Part shown: positions 1 through 5,878 of the stretch, one piece after another
Numbering within the stretch: position 1 is the first letter of the stretch
Layout: each line of letters begins with the position of its first letter
Assembly (NCBI GenBank): GCA_044341625.1
Contig: JBIIRI010000176.1
Span: 1 to 6,565 of the forward strand
Reading direction: 5' to 3'
Source of the DNA: Falsiroseomonas sp044341625
Lineage (GTDB): Bacteria; Pseudomonadota; Alphaproteobacteria; Acetobacterales; Acetobacteraceae
Length of the DNA: 6,565 nt
Program-made: the position numbers and the translations under genes
Notes under the pieces: generated by a model
The model's database searches: none
Seen by the model: only the letters and a program-made list of their open reading frames with translations
What the model was told of the DNA's origin: nothing

Positions 1-1611
1 GCAGCACCCCTGCGCTTTACCGAGATCGCGGAGCGCGCCGGCCTCGCGCGCCCGACCGCGCACCGCATCCTCGCCGCGCTGACGGAAGCGCGGCTGCTGC
101 GCCACGACCCAGCCAGCCAGACCTTCGCCCTCGGCCCGCGTTTGATGGAGATGGCGCATCGCGTCTGGGACGGCTTCGACCTGCGCGCCACCGCCGCGCC
201 CGAACTGGAACGCCTCGCGCGGCTGGCGGGAGAGACGGCGCGGCTCGCGCTGCTGGATGGCGATGGCGTGCTGTATGTGGATCAGCGCGATGCCGAACAG
301 GAAGCGGTGCGGCTGGTGAACCGGGTCGGCGCGCGCGCCCTGCCGCATGCCAGCGCCTGCGGCAAGGCGATGCTGGCGCAACTGCCGGCCGCGGAACGCG
401 CGGCGCTGCTGGCGCGCCTCGCGCCGCTCGCCGCGCCCGGTCCGCGCACGCTGGCGGACCCGGCGGCGCTCGAACGCGAATTCGCGCTGTCTGCCGCGCG
501 CGGTTACGCGCTGTCGCTGGAAGAAGCGGCGGCGGGGGTGAATGCGGTGGCGGCCGCGGTGCTCGACCGCCGCGCGCGGCCGCTCGGCGCCATCTGCCTG
601 GTCGGCCCTGCCTTCCGCCTGGACGAGGCGCGACTGCACGCGCTGGGGCGAGAGGTGATGGAGGCGGCGCGGCGCATCTCCGGCAATGCCGCGCGCTCCG
701 CGATGACGCTGGCCGTTGCGCCGCGCCCCGCTGCGACATCTGCGGGCGTCGAGGTCGCGGTGCGGGCGGAAGCGCTGCTGGGCGAAGGCCCGTTGTGGTC
801 CGCGCGCGAAGGTCGCCTGCTCTGGGTCGATATTCTCGCCCCCGCGATCCATGTGAGCGACCCCGCGACAGGTGCCGATCGCGTGGTGCCGATGGATGAG
901 ATGGTGGCCGCCCTCGCGCCGCGCGTGGCGGGCGGCTTCGTCGCGGCGGCGCGGTCTGGCCTGCGCGGCTTCGATGGCGCGACGCTGGGCGAGGTGATCG
1001 CCGCCCCCATCGCGGCGGGGGCCGGGCTCAGGCTGAATGACGGGCGCTGCGATGCGGCGGGGCGCTTCTGGGTCGGCAGCCTCGCGCTGGATTCCACGCC
1101 GGATGCCGGCGCGCTGCACCGGCTCGACCCCGATGGCAGCGCGCATCCCGTGCTGGCTGGGCTGCATGTGCCCAACGGGCTCGGCTTCAGCCCCGATGGG
1201 CGGCTGCTGTACCTCGCGGACAGCGCGCGGCGGCGGGTGGATGTGTTCGACTTCGACGTGGCGCGCGGCACGCTGGCGAACCGCCGCCCCTTCGTCACCC
1301 TGGCGGAGGGTGAGGGCGTGCCGGACGGGCTCTGCGTCGATGCCGAGGGCGGGGTCTGGATCGCGCTCTGGGATGGTTGGCGCGTGGTGCGCCATGCGCC
1401 GGATGGCAGGCTCGACCGCGTCATCCACCTGCCCGTGCCGCGCCCGACGAGCTGCGCCTTCGGCGGCGCGGATCTCGGCACGCTGTATGTCACCAGCGCG
1501 CGCGTGCGGCTTTCGGCGGCGCAGCTGGCGGAGGCGCCGCTGTCGGGCAGCGTCTTCGCGATCGATCCGGGCGGCGCGCGCGGCCAGCCCGAACATGGCT
1601 TCAAGGGATAG
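1..1611 (+). CDS. IclR-type regulator fused to SMP-30/gluconolactonase-like lactonase (5' end outside window)
   Basis: The reading frame is open from base 1, so the true start lies upstream; 536 codons are visible. Residues 1-45 (window numbering) look like the second half of an IclR winged helix-turn-helix (TEIAERAGLARPTAHRIL). Residues about 60-225 match the IclR effector domain, with the typical GKAMLA and GYALSLEE...GVNAVAA segments. From about residue 250 the protein becomes an SMP-30/gluconolactonase six-bladed propeller. The expected metal ligands are present: E262 in GEGPLW, N392 in VPNG and D442 in PDG, plus the substrate-loop NDGRCD at 346-351. Family members open sugar lactones using a divalent metal. 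No stop or frame break separates the halves, and the linker (about 225-250) is Ala-rich. An in-frame ATG at 703 could start a separate lactonase but has no clear ribosome site. I infer a regulator that carries its own catalytic or sensory lactonase domain; which of these it is remains open. The downstream genes are likely co-transcribed. Confidence 0.9.
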   Translation, partial: AAPLRFTEIAERAGLARPTAHRILAALTEARLLRHDPASQTFALGPRLMEMAHRVWDGFDLRATAAPELERLARLAGETARLALLDGDGVLYVDQRDAEQEAVRLVNRVGARALPHASACGKAMLAQLPAAERAALLARLAPLAAPGPRTLADPAALEREFALSAARGYALSLEEAAAGVNAVAAAVLDRRARPLGAICLVGPAFRLDEARLHALGREVMEAARRISGNAARSAMTLAVAPRPAATSAGVEVAVRAEALLGEGPLWSAREGRLLWVDILAPAIHVSDPATGADRVVPMDEMVAALAPRVAGGFVAAARSGLRGFDGATLGEVIAAPIAAGAGLRLNDGRCDAAGRFWVGSLALDSTPDAGALHRLDPDGSAHPVLAGLHVPNGLGFSPDGRLLYLADSARRRVDVFDFDVARGTLANRRPFVTLAEGEGVPDGLCVDAEGGVWIALWDGWRVVRHAPDGRLDRVIHLPVPRPTSCAFGGADLGTLYVTSARVRLSAAQLAEAPLSGSVFAIDPGGARGQPEHGFKG

Positions 1612-1624
1612 GAAACCAACGACG

Positions 1625-2539
1625 ATGTCGCGGATCAACGGCGTGTACCCCGTGCTGCCCACCCCCTTCGCGCCGGATGGCGCGCCGGATGTCGCGGCCT
1701 TCCTGCGCCTCGCTGATTTCGCGATCGAGGCCGGGGTGGATGGCGTGGTTTTCCCCGGCATGGCGAGCGAGGTGGAGACGATGAGCGCCGCCGAGCGTGG
1801 TGCGCTGGTCGCGGCGCTCGGCGCGCATCTCGGCGGCCGCGTGCCCTTCATCGTCGGCGCGTCCCACGCCGATCCGGCCGAGAGCGCGGCGCGCGCGCGC
1901 GAAGGCCAGGCGGCGGGCGCGGTCGCGGCGATGATCATGGCGCCGCCGCATGCCGGGCAGGATATCGCCAAGCACGTCGCCTTCTACGCCGCCGTGGCAG
2001 CCGCCGCGCCGGGCATCGCCATCATGCTGCAGAACGCACCGGCGCCGAATGGCGCGGGGCTTTCGCCCGAGGCCGTCGCCGCCGTCACCGCGCAGGTGCC
2101 CGCGATCCGCACGGTGAAGGAGGAAACGCTGCCCTGCGGCCAGCATGTCACGCGCATACTGGCCGCCGCGACGACGCTGGATGGTGTGATGGGCGGCGCG
2201 GGGGCGCGCTTCATCCTCGATGAGCTCGCGCGCGGTGCCTGCGGCACCATGCCGGCGCTGGAACTGGCGGACGCGCATGTGGCGCTGTGGCGCGCCTGGC
2301 AGCGCGGCGACCGTGCTGAAGCGCGGCGGATCTACACCCTGACCCTGCCGCTGCTGGCCTTCCAGATGACCTTCCGCGTCCGCGCGACGAAGGAGGTGCT
2401 GAAGCGCCGTGGCCTGCTGACGCATACCGGCGCGCGCGCCGCCGGGCCGAAGCTCGATGCGGGCGACATGGCGGAGATCGGCGAATTGCTGGCGACCGCC
2501 GCGCCGACGCTTGCGATCCATCCCGTGCGCGCCGCCTGA
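1625..2539 (+). CDS. DHDPS/NAL-family lyase or dehydratase, probably acting on a 2-keto-3-deoxy sugar acid
   Basis: This 304-residue protein has the usual length of class I (Schiff-base) DHDPS/N-acetylneuraminate lyase TIM barrels. The N-terminal GVYPVLPTPF is characteristic. The Schiff-base lysine is K165 in TVKEE. The canonical GTTGE loop is replaced by GMASE (45-49), and the YNxP motif that carries the catalytic tyrosine is replaced by QNAP (136-139). True dihydrodipicolinate synthase activity is therefore unlikely. From memory, L-2-keto-3-deoxyarabonate dehydratases of this family have a similar QDAP segment and a serine-glutamate loop, so a keto-deoxy acid dehydratase is my preferred reading; an aldolase is the alternative. 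The chosen ATG follows the upstream stop by 13 bases, and an AGGA overlaps that stop (1610-1613), which suggests translational coupling. An upstream extension of the same frame lies over the lactonase gene and is not needed. The exact substrate is unknown. Confidence 0.93.
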   Translation: MSRINGVYPVLPTPFAPDGAPDVAAFLRLADFAIEAGVDGVVFPGMASEVETMSAAERGALVAALGAHLGGRVPFIVGASHADPAESAARAREGQAAGAVAAMIMAPPHAGQDIAKHVAFYAAVAAAAPGIAIMLQNAPAPNGAGLSPEAVAAVTAQVPAIRTVKEETLPCGQHVTRILAAATTLDGVMGGAGARFILDELARGACGTMPALELADAHVALWRAWQRGDRAEARRIYTLTLPLLAFQMTFRVRATKEVLKRRGLLTHTGARAAGPKLDAGDMAEIGELLATAAPTLAIHPVRAA

Positions 2540-2559
2540 CGTCCGGAAGCCTCAATCCG

Positions 2560-3744
2560 ATGGCCCACCACACCGACCGCATCGAAAGCGTCTCGGCCTT
2601 CATCGTCGAGATCCCGCGCGACGTGCCCTATCTCGGCCCGTTGCGGCCGGGGGAATTCGTCAACCGGCGCGGCTACATCGTCCGCCAGGGCAACCGCACG
2701 CTCTACCCGACCGCCGACCGATCCGTCGTGCTGCGGATCACGACGGAAGCGGGGCTGACCGGCTGGGGGGAGACCTATGGCATCGTGGCGCCGGAAGCGG
2801 TGCGCGCGATCATCGAGGATGTGGTCGCCCCGGTGCTGGAAGGCCGCGACCCCTCCGCGCCCGCGGTGATCCATGAGGATCTGTATGACCTGATGCGCGT
2901 GCGCGGCTTCTTCGGCGGCTTCTACCTGGACAGCCTCGCGGCGGTGGACATCGCGCTGTGGGACCTGCTGGGCAAGCGGCTGGGCGCGCCGGTCTCGACC
3001 CTGCTTGGCGGGCGACGGCACGCGACGATCCCGGCCTATGTCTCGGGCCTCCCGCGCGCGACGCTGGCGGAACGCGTGGCCTTCGCGCGCGACTGGCAGG
3101 CCAAGGGATTCCGCGGCTTCAAATTCGCCGCCGTCGTCGCCGATGACGGTGTGGAGGCGGAGATGGCGGCGCTGCGGGAAGGCCTGGGCGGCGCGGCCGA
3201 GATCATGGTGGACCTCCATTGGCGCCACACCGCGCCGGAGGCGATCCGCCTGATCCGCCGGCTGGAGCCCCATCGCCTGGCCTTCGCGGAAGCCCCTTGC
3301 CCGCCAGAGGATATCGCGGGCATCGCGGAGGTGGCGCGCGCTGTCGGCGTGCCGGTCGCGTTGGGGGAGGAGCTTCGTACCGTCTTCGAATGGCAGCAGC
3401 GGCTGGCCGCGCGGGCCTTCGGCATCGGCCAGCCGGAGATGGGCCGCACCGGCATCACCGAATTCGCCCGCATCGGCGCGCTGTGCCACGCGCAGAACAT
3501 CGCGGTGATGCCGCATGCGACGATCGGCGTTGGTATCTTCCACGCCGCAAGCCTGCAGGCATCCAGCACGCTGCAACGCCTGCCCTGGCACGAATACCAG
3601 CACAGCATCTTCGACCCGAACCTGCACCTGACCCAGCCGACCGGCACGCGGCACATGTCCTGCGCGGAAGGCGTCTACACGCTGCCTGACGGCCCGGGCC
3701 TCGGCATCGAACCCAGCCCGGCCCTGTTGGAGGCGCTGGCGTAA
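2560..3744 (+). CDS. Enolase-superfamily (mandelate racemase/muconate lactonizing type) acid-sugar dehydratase
   Basis: This 394-residue protein has the two-domain layout of the family. The N-terminal capping domain (about 8-125) contains GLTGWGETYG, and the barrel follows. Metal ligands are in the expected places: D218 in VDLHW, E244 in AEAPCPPED and E270 in GEEL. H319 in MPHATIG is the general base/acid histidine. Its partner position is E293 in QPEMG, where mandelate racemase has Asp. The KxK motif keeps only its first lysine (K188 in FKFA; the second position is A190). This argues against a racemase using two opposed bases and fits a dehydratase that uses the His side. Enzymes of this class remove water from aldonates to give 2-keto-3-deoxy acids, which the preceding gene's product could then take over. 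It starts 20 bases after the previous stop, with a weak GGAAG at 2545-2549. The substrate cannot be assigned. Confidence 0.94.
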   Translation: MAHHTDRIESVSAFIVEIPRDVPYLGPLRPGEFVNRRGYIVRQGNRTLYPTADRSVVLRITTEAGLTGWGETYGIVAPEAVRAIIEDVVAPVLEGRDPSAPAVIHEDLYDLMRVRGFFGGFYLDSLAAVDIALWDLLGKRLGAPVSTLLGGRRHATIPAYVSGLPRATLAERVAFARDWQAKGFRGFKFAAVVADDGVEAEMAALREGLGGAAEIMVDLHWRHTAPEAIRLIRRLEPHRLAFAEAPCPPEDIAGIAEVARAVGVPVALGEELRTVFEWQQRLAARAFGIGQPEMGRTGITEFARIGALCHAQNIAVMPHATIGVGIFHAASLQASSTLQRLPWHEYQHSIFDPNLHLTQPTGTRHMSCAEGVYTLPDGPGLGIEPSPALLEALA

Positions 3745-3971
3745 AGCGTGTGGGGCGTGGCGTTGTGGGAGGGTAGGGGCGCTGTCTTTTTCACACGCCC
3801 CCTGCCAAGGGGCGGTGGCGCCTTGGCGGCTACACCGAGCCGGCCAGAAGCCGCCCGGTATCGGGCACGGCGGCCCGCGCATCGCTCAAGCTGCTGATGG
3901 AGCGCAGGACGGCGCGGTGATCGCAGCCGGTCGTCGCCGCGGGTGTGGCCGCAGCGTTGCGCTTGGCGCGG
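3745..3971. other. Intergenic stretch after the catabolic operon, no convincing gene
   Basis: No supported plus-strand gene lies here. On the minus strand, codons running from about 3966 down to a stop at 3830-3832 have mostly G or C in third position (about 42 of 48) and read like a protein end (…DARAAVPDTGRLLAGSV). This could be the remnant of a minus-strand gene cut off by the repeated unit, but the evidence is weak and no family is recognised. A perfect 8-bp inverted pair (3752-3759 with 3794-3801) has a 34-base loop and no T-run after it, so no credible terminator for the operon can be named. Confidence 0.5.
3802..3829. repeat. Short GC-rich inverted repeat (hairpin)
   Basis: GCCAAGG at 3804-3810 pairs perfectly with CCTTGGC at 3821-3827. 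A wobble pair and one further pair extend the stem outward to 3802/3829, and the loop is ten bases. It lies 57 bases after the stop of the dehydratase gene and directly next to the possible minus-strand stop at 3830. Without a following T-run on either strand it is not a standard intrinsic terminator. It could still act as an RNA 3'-end stabiliser or be a short extragenic palindrome. Confidence 0.4.
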
Positions 3972-4022
3972 GGCGCGGGGCTGTAGATGGGGCAACGCCG
4001 TGAAGGTGGAACACCGGCGACG

Positions 4023-4189
4023 CTAGGGTCCAAACCCAATCATCTGCCGGGCGCCTGGCCGGTCCGGCGTGGCATCCGCGGCGTTAGGCCGCTTGCCGAT
4101 GCAATAAGCATCGACGGCGCGACCTTCCTTGCGGCCTGCCACGCCGTCCTCGGCCATCCGCCTCGGATCTGATTGGGTTTGGACCCTAG
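4023..4189. mobile_element. MITE-like palindromic element with 20-bp perfect terminal inverted repeats
   Basis: The ends 4023-4042 and 4170-4189 are perfect inverted repeats (CTAGGGTCCAAACCCAATCA and its complement). The interior continues as an imperfect palindrome: TGGCCG at 4056-4061 faces CGGCCA at 4151-4156, and a 10-bp match pairs 4065-4074 with 4137-4146. The apex is a perfect 6-bp stem with an AATAA loop (4097-4113). The centre of the apex and the centre of the ends coincide near 4105. It is too short to encode a transposase. The paralogous leader at 5703 has a single CTAG where this copy has CTAG on both sides, so the net insert is 163 bases. This equals an element plus one copy of a TA or CTAG target duplication. 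TA/CTAG targeting is typical of the IS630/Tc1-mariner group, so a non-autonomous relative of that group is inferred; no parent element is visible here. Confidence 0.78.
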
Positions 4190-4345
4190 AGCGGAGCCCT
4201 TATGGGGCGGAAAATCTGCGCTCCGCTCCGGTTTTTGCCGTGGGTTGTTCGTCGGATCTTCCGACTTGTCCAACACGCTCTGCGGAGCGCCGACGGCATT
4301 CGATTTGACGCCACTTTGATGTCGCCTCAACGACTATATCCGCCC

Positions 4346-4349
4346 GGAG
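4346..4349 (+). promoter_or_regulatory. Ribosome binding site of the broken copy
   Basis: GGAG lies eight bases before the ATG at 4358. The same GGAG with identical eight-base spacing precedes the starts at 4553 and 5879. This conserved arrangement supports all three start choices and shows that the truncated copy kept its translation signal. Confidence 0.65.
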
Positions 4350-4357
4350 TCCAAAAA

Positions 4358-4524
4358 ATGACCACTCGCAATATTTCTTGGGGCCAGTCGAGTGCGTTGC
4401 TGACCACAAGTCTTTCGGCCTGGCGGGGGGCCAGACGGATGCATCACGTTTTTTCCGAACACAGCACTCCCGTCTGATGATCGTGAAGGGTTCGTTAGTG
4501 GTTCAATTTTATATGGCAAGAAGA
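4358..4524 (+). pseudogene. Truncated, frameshifted 5' copy of the RTX protein gene
   Basis: This is a 5' fragment of the gene that follows. Its start is 195 bases before the intact start, and its encoded beginning (MTTRNISWGQ…TTSLSAW) parallels MATPNILWGQ…ITSLSSW. Compared with both full copies it has one extra base in the G run at 4425-4430, so the frame breaks after residue 22 and ends at TGA 4475-4477, giving a 39-residue product. DNA similarity to the intact gene nevertheless continues to about 4520 (ATTTTATAT…AAGAA). There the fragment runs directly into the second copy of the leader end (from about 4525) and the intact gene. Removing the extra G would not fuse it in frame to the next start. 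It looks like a local tandem duplication that has decayed. A residual role as a translated upstream ORF affecting the next gene cannot be excluded. Confidence 0.75.
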
Positions 4525-4540
4525 ACGATCATGTCGGCTT

Positions 4541-4544
4541 GGAG
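4541..4544 (+). promoter_or_regulatory. Ribosome binding site deciding the start at 4553
   Basis: GGAG sits eight bases before ATG 4553, the same spacing as in the two sister copies. The short preceding segment (about 4525-4552) is a duplicate of the leader end, so the intact gene has its own ribosome site. Its promoter probably remains upstream of the broken copy. Confidence 0.65.
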
Positions 4545-4552
4545 TCGAAAAC

Positions 4553-5533
4553 ATGGCCACTCCCAATATTTTGTGGGGTCAGGCGAATGCGTCGATCATC
4601 ACAAGTCTTTCGTCCTGGCAAAGTCCAGACGGATCCATCGCGTTTTTTCCGAACCCAACACTCCTGTTTGACGATCGAGAAGGGTTTTTTGTGGGTTCGA
4701 TTTTATATAACGAGAATATAGATTTCATAACAATTAATCTAACATCAGGAAATTCATATATTTTCTTGGCTGAAGGGGACTGGTCTATTAATATTGAAAT
4801 ATTTGATAGTCAAGGATATCTTTTGAATTCAATAGATGGAGATTGGGTCGAATTCTTTGATGGGCCTCTGGAAGATTCGATATTAATTTTTAATCCATTG
4901 GTCAGTGGAATATATTATGTATCTGTAAACTGGGATTCACCGCTCATGTCTGGTGGTTATTCGATATACGCGCTCGAAGACATATCGGCAAATAGTCGTA
5001 ACGATCTTTCTCCCCCCTCGATGAGCGTTACCGTGAATGGGTTGTCGCAGTCTGTTCCCGCAACGGCCTATGTTGGTCCGGTTGCTGGACTGCAATGGCA
5101 GTTCCTCGGTAGCAGCGCCGGTGAGGCCGTTGCGGCGTCCGACGGCGCCGACTTTCTCAATCTGCTTGGGGGTGATGACGCGGCCGATGGGCGCGGCGGC
5201 AATGACGTGCTTGACGGCGGTTTGGGATCGAATTTTCTCACGGGTGGCAGCGGCCTCGATGTCTTCTTCCTCGACGGACGCGGCGGCAGCGTGACATGGG
5301 CGACCATCACAGACTGGGAGATCGGTGAGCAACTGAGCCTCTGGGGCTTTCGGCCCGGTGTCAGCACGCTGACCTGGGTTGAGATGGCGGGCGCACCCGG
5401 CTTCCAGGGGGTCACGCTGCACGCCGACCTGGATGGGAATCAGACGATCGACGCCAGTGTGACGTGGGCGGGCCGATCACAAGGGCAACTTCCGACGCCG
5501 CTGGAGTTCGACGGCCTCCTCTGGTTCCAATGA
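4553..5533 (+). CDS. Secreted RTX-type calcium-binding protein with N-terminal PPC-like domain (copy A)
   Basis: This 326-residue protein has no N-terminal signal peptide. Residues about 41-141 resemble a bacterial pre-peptidase C-terminal (PPC) beta-sandwich: NIDFITINLTSGNSYIFLA, then IEIFDSQGYLL, then SGIYYVSV. Residues about 199-246 contain degenerate RTX nonapeptides (LGGDDAADG, RGGNDVLDG, GLGSNFLTG, GSGLDVFFL) that should bind calcium. The C-terminal part (247-326) includes TITDWEIGEQLSLWGF and ends in the hydrophobic GLLWFQ, as in type I secretion substrates. I infer calcium-triggered folding outside the cell after export by an ABC transporter that is not in this window. No catalytic motif is visible, so it may be a binding or surface-associated protein. 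Codons for about residues 43-150 are AT-rich (about 31% G+C by hand count over 4681-4920), unlike the rest of the gene. A paralogue follows at 5879 and a broken copy precedes it. Confidence 0.88.
   Translation: MATPNILWGQANASIITSLSSWQSPDGSIAFFPNPTLLFDDREGFFVGSILYNENIDFITINLTSGNSYIFLAEGDWSINIEIFDSQGYLLNSIDGDWVEFFDGPLEDSILIFNPLVSGIYYVSVNWDSPLMSGGYSIYALEDISANSRNDLSPPSMSVTVNGLSQSVPATAYVGPVAGLQWQFLGSSAGEAVAASDGADFLNLLGGDDAADGRGGNDVLDGGLGSNFLTGGSGLDVFFLDGRGGSVTWATITDWEIGEQLSLWGFRPGVSTLTWVEMAGAPGFQGVTLHADLDGNQTIDASVTWAGRSQGQLPTPLEFDGLLWFQ
5108..5224 (+). repeat. RTX-encoding segment identical in both gene copies (copy A)
   Basis: These 117 bases are identical to 6449-6565 and encode the start of the RTX region (…GEAVAASDGADFLN…NDVLDGG). 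Identity runs to the window edge, so the true shared tract may be longer. Just upstream, between 5021 and 5107, only a handful of differences occur, whereas the AT-rich part of the gene differs far more. Confidence 0.85.
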
Positions 5534-5651
5534 ACCTGCCGTCCGCCTGACTTTTTCCTGACGGCGCAACCCGAACCCGCCGAAGGTGGGCAGTGGCCGC
5601 GCACGACGTCGCTGTTTCCTGAGGCCGATGCGATCGCCACCACCAAGGTGA
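5534..5651. other. Spacer between the two repeated units, no gene seen
   Basis: No coding signal is supported. GCCGTC at 5538-5543 pairs with GACGGC at 5560-5565, but the T5 run (5552-5556) sits inside the 16-base loop rather than after the stem. A Rho-independent terminator for the preceding gene is therefore only a weak possibility. The sequence shows little convincing similarity to the stretch before unit A (up to 3971), so the duplicated unit appears to begin at 3972/5652. Confidence 0.5.
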
Positions 5652-5878
5652 GGCGCGGGGCTGGAGACAGGGCGGCTCCGTGAAGGTGGAACAACGGCGG
5701 TGCTAGGGCTGAGCCCTGATGGGCCGAGGCGAGGCCCGGCCCTTCGCTCCATGTCTCGCCGCGGGCAATTCGTCGGGTTGTCCGACTTGTCCTGCAGGCT
5801 CTGTGGAGCGCCGATGGAATTCGGTTTGACCTCAATTCGATCATAGGTTAACGATCGTATCGGATCGGAGTCAAAAAA
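5652..5878 (+). repeat. 5' leader of repeated unit B (MITE-free copy)
   Basis: This aligns to 3972-4026 and then to 4186-4357, with only the 163-base palindromic insert missing at CTAG 5703-5706. The two hairpins are kept: GTCGGG/TCCGAC at 5772-5786, where a G-T wobble replaces the A-T pair of copy A, and GCTC/GAGC at 5798-5809. TTGACC at 5826-5831 matches the possible -35 of copy A. GGAG at 5867-5870 precedes the ATG by eight bases. Retention of the hairpins despite many other substitutions suggests a regulatory leader, but its mechanism is unknown. Confidence 0.75.

Larger units (their letters stand above)
3972..4357 (+). repeat. 5' leader of repeated unit A (interrupted by the palindromic element)
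   Basis: Bases 3972-4026 align without gaps to 5652-5706, including GTGAAGGTGGAACA and a shared GCTAG. After skipping 163 bases (4023-4185), the similarity resumes and continues to the start codon at 4358, which corresponds to 5879. The strongest shared core is about 4240-4310. It holds two small hairpins kept in both copies: GTCGGA/TCCGAC at 4251-4265, and CGCTC/GAGCG at 4276-4289. A conserved TTGAC (4305-4309) could be a -35 box, but no good -10 follows at normal spacing, so the promoter is not resolved. Another 8-bp inverted pair (4189-4196 with 4221-4228), followed by T5 at 4232-4236, is not conserved in unit B. The region contains no supported gene. Confidence 0.75.

Noticed and set aside
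703..1611. Separate lactonase gene starting at ATG 703
   Set aside because: There is no ribosome site before it and no stop between the halves, so a fusion is the simpler reading. It is kept only as an alternative internal start.
504..1619. Long minus-strand open frame opposite the fusion gene
   Set aside because: It is antisense to a frame with clear IclR and SMP-30 motifs; long shadow frames are expected at this G+C content.
3752..3801. Intrinsic terminator after the catabolic operon
   Set aside because: The 8-bp stem has a 34-base loop, and the T-run lies inside the loop rather than after the stem.
2332..3882. 516-codon minus-strand open frame
   Set aside because: It lies opposite the dehydratase gene and the end of the DHDPS-family gene, is rich in Arg, and shows no recognisable domain.
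3815..4003. Small plus-strand ORF of 62 codons
   Set aside because: It has no ribosome site, no recognisable motif, and crosses the boundary of the repeated leader.
4040..4330. Minus-strand frames at 4040-4330 and 5477-6007 with a shared peptide (GAPQS…DKS…PTN)
   Set aside because: The similarity follows from the duplicated leader DNA. Differences between copies fall on all codon positions, and the first frame runs into the palindromic element, so there is no sign of selection for a protein.
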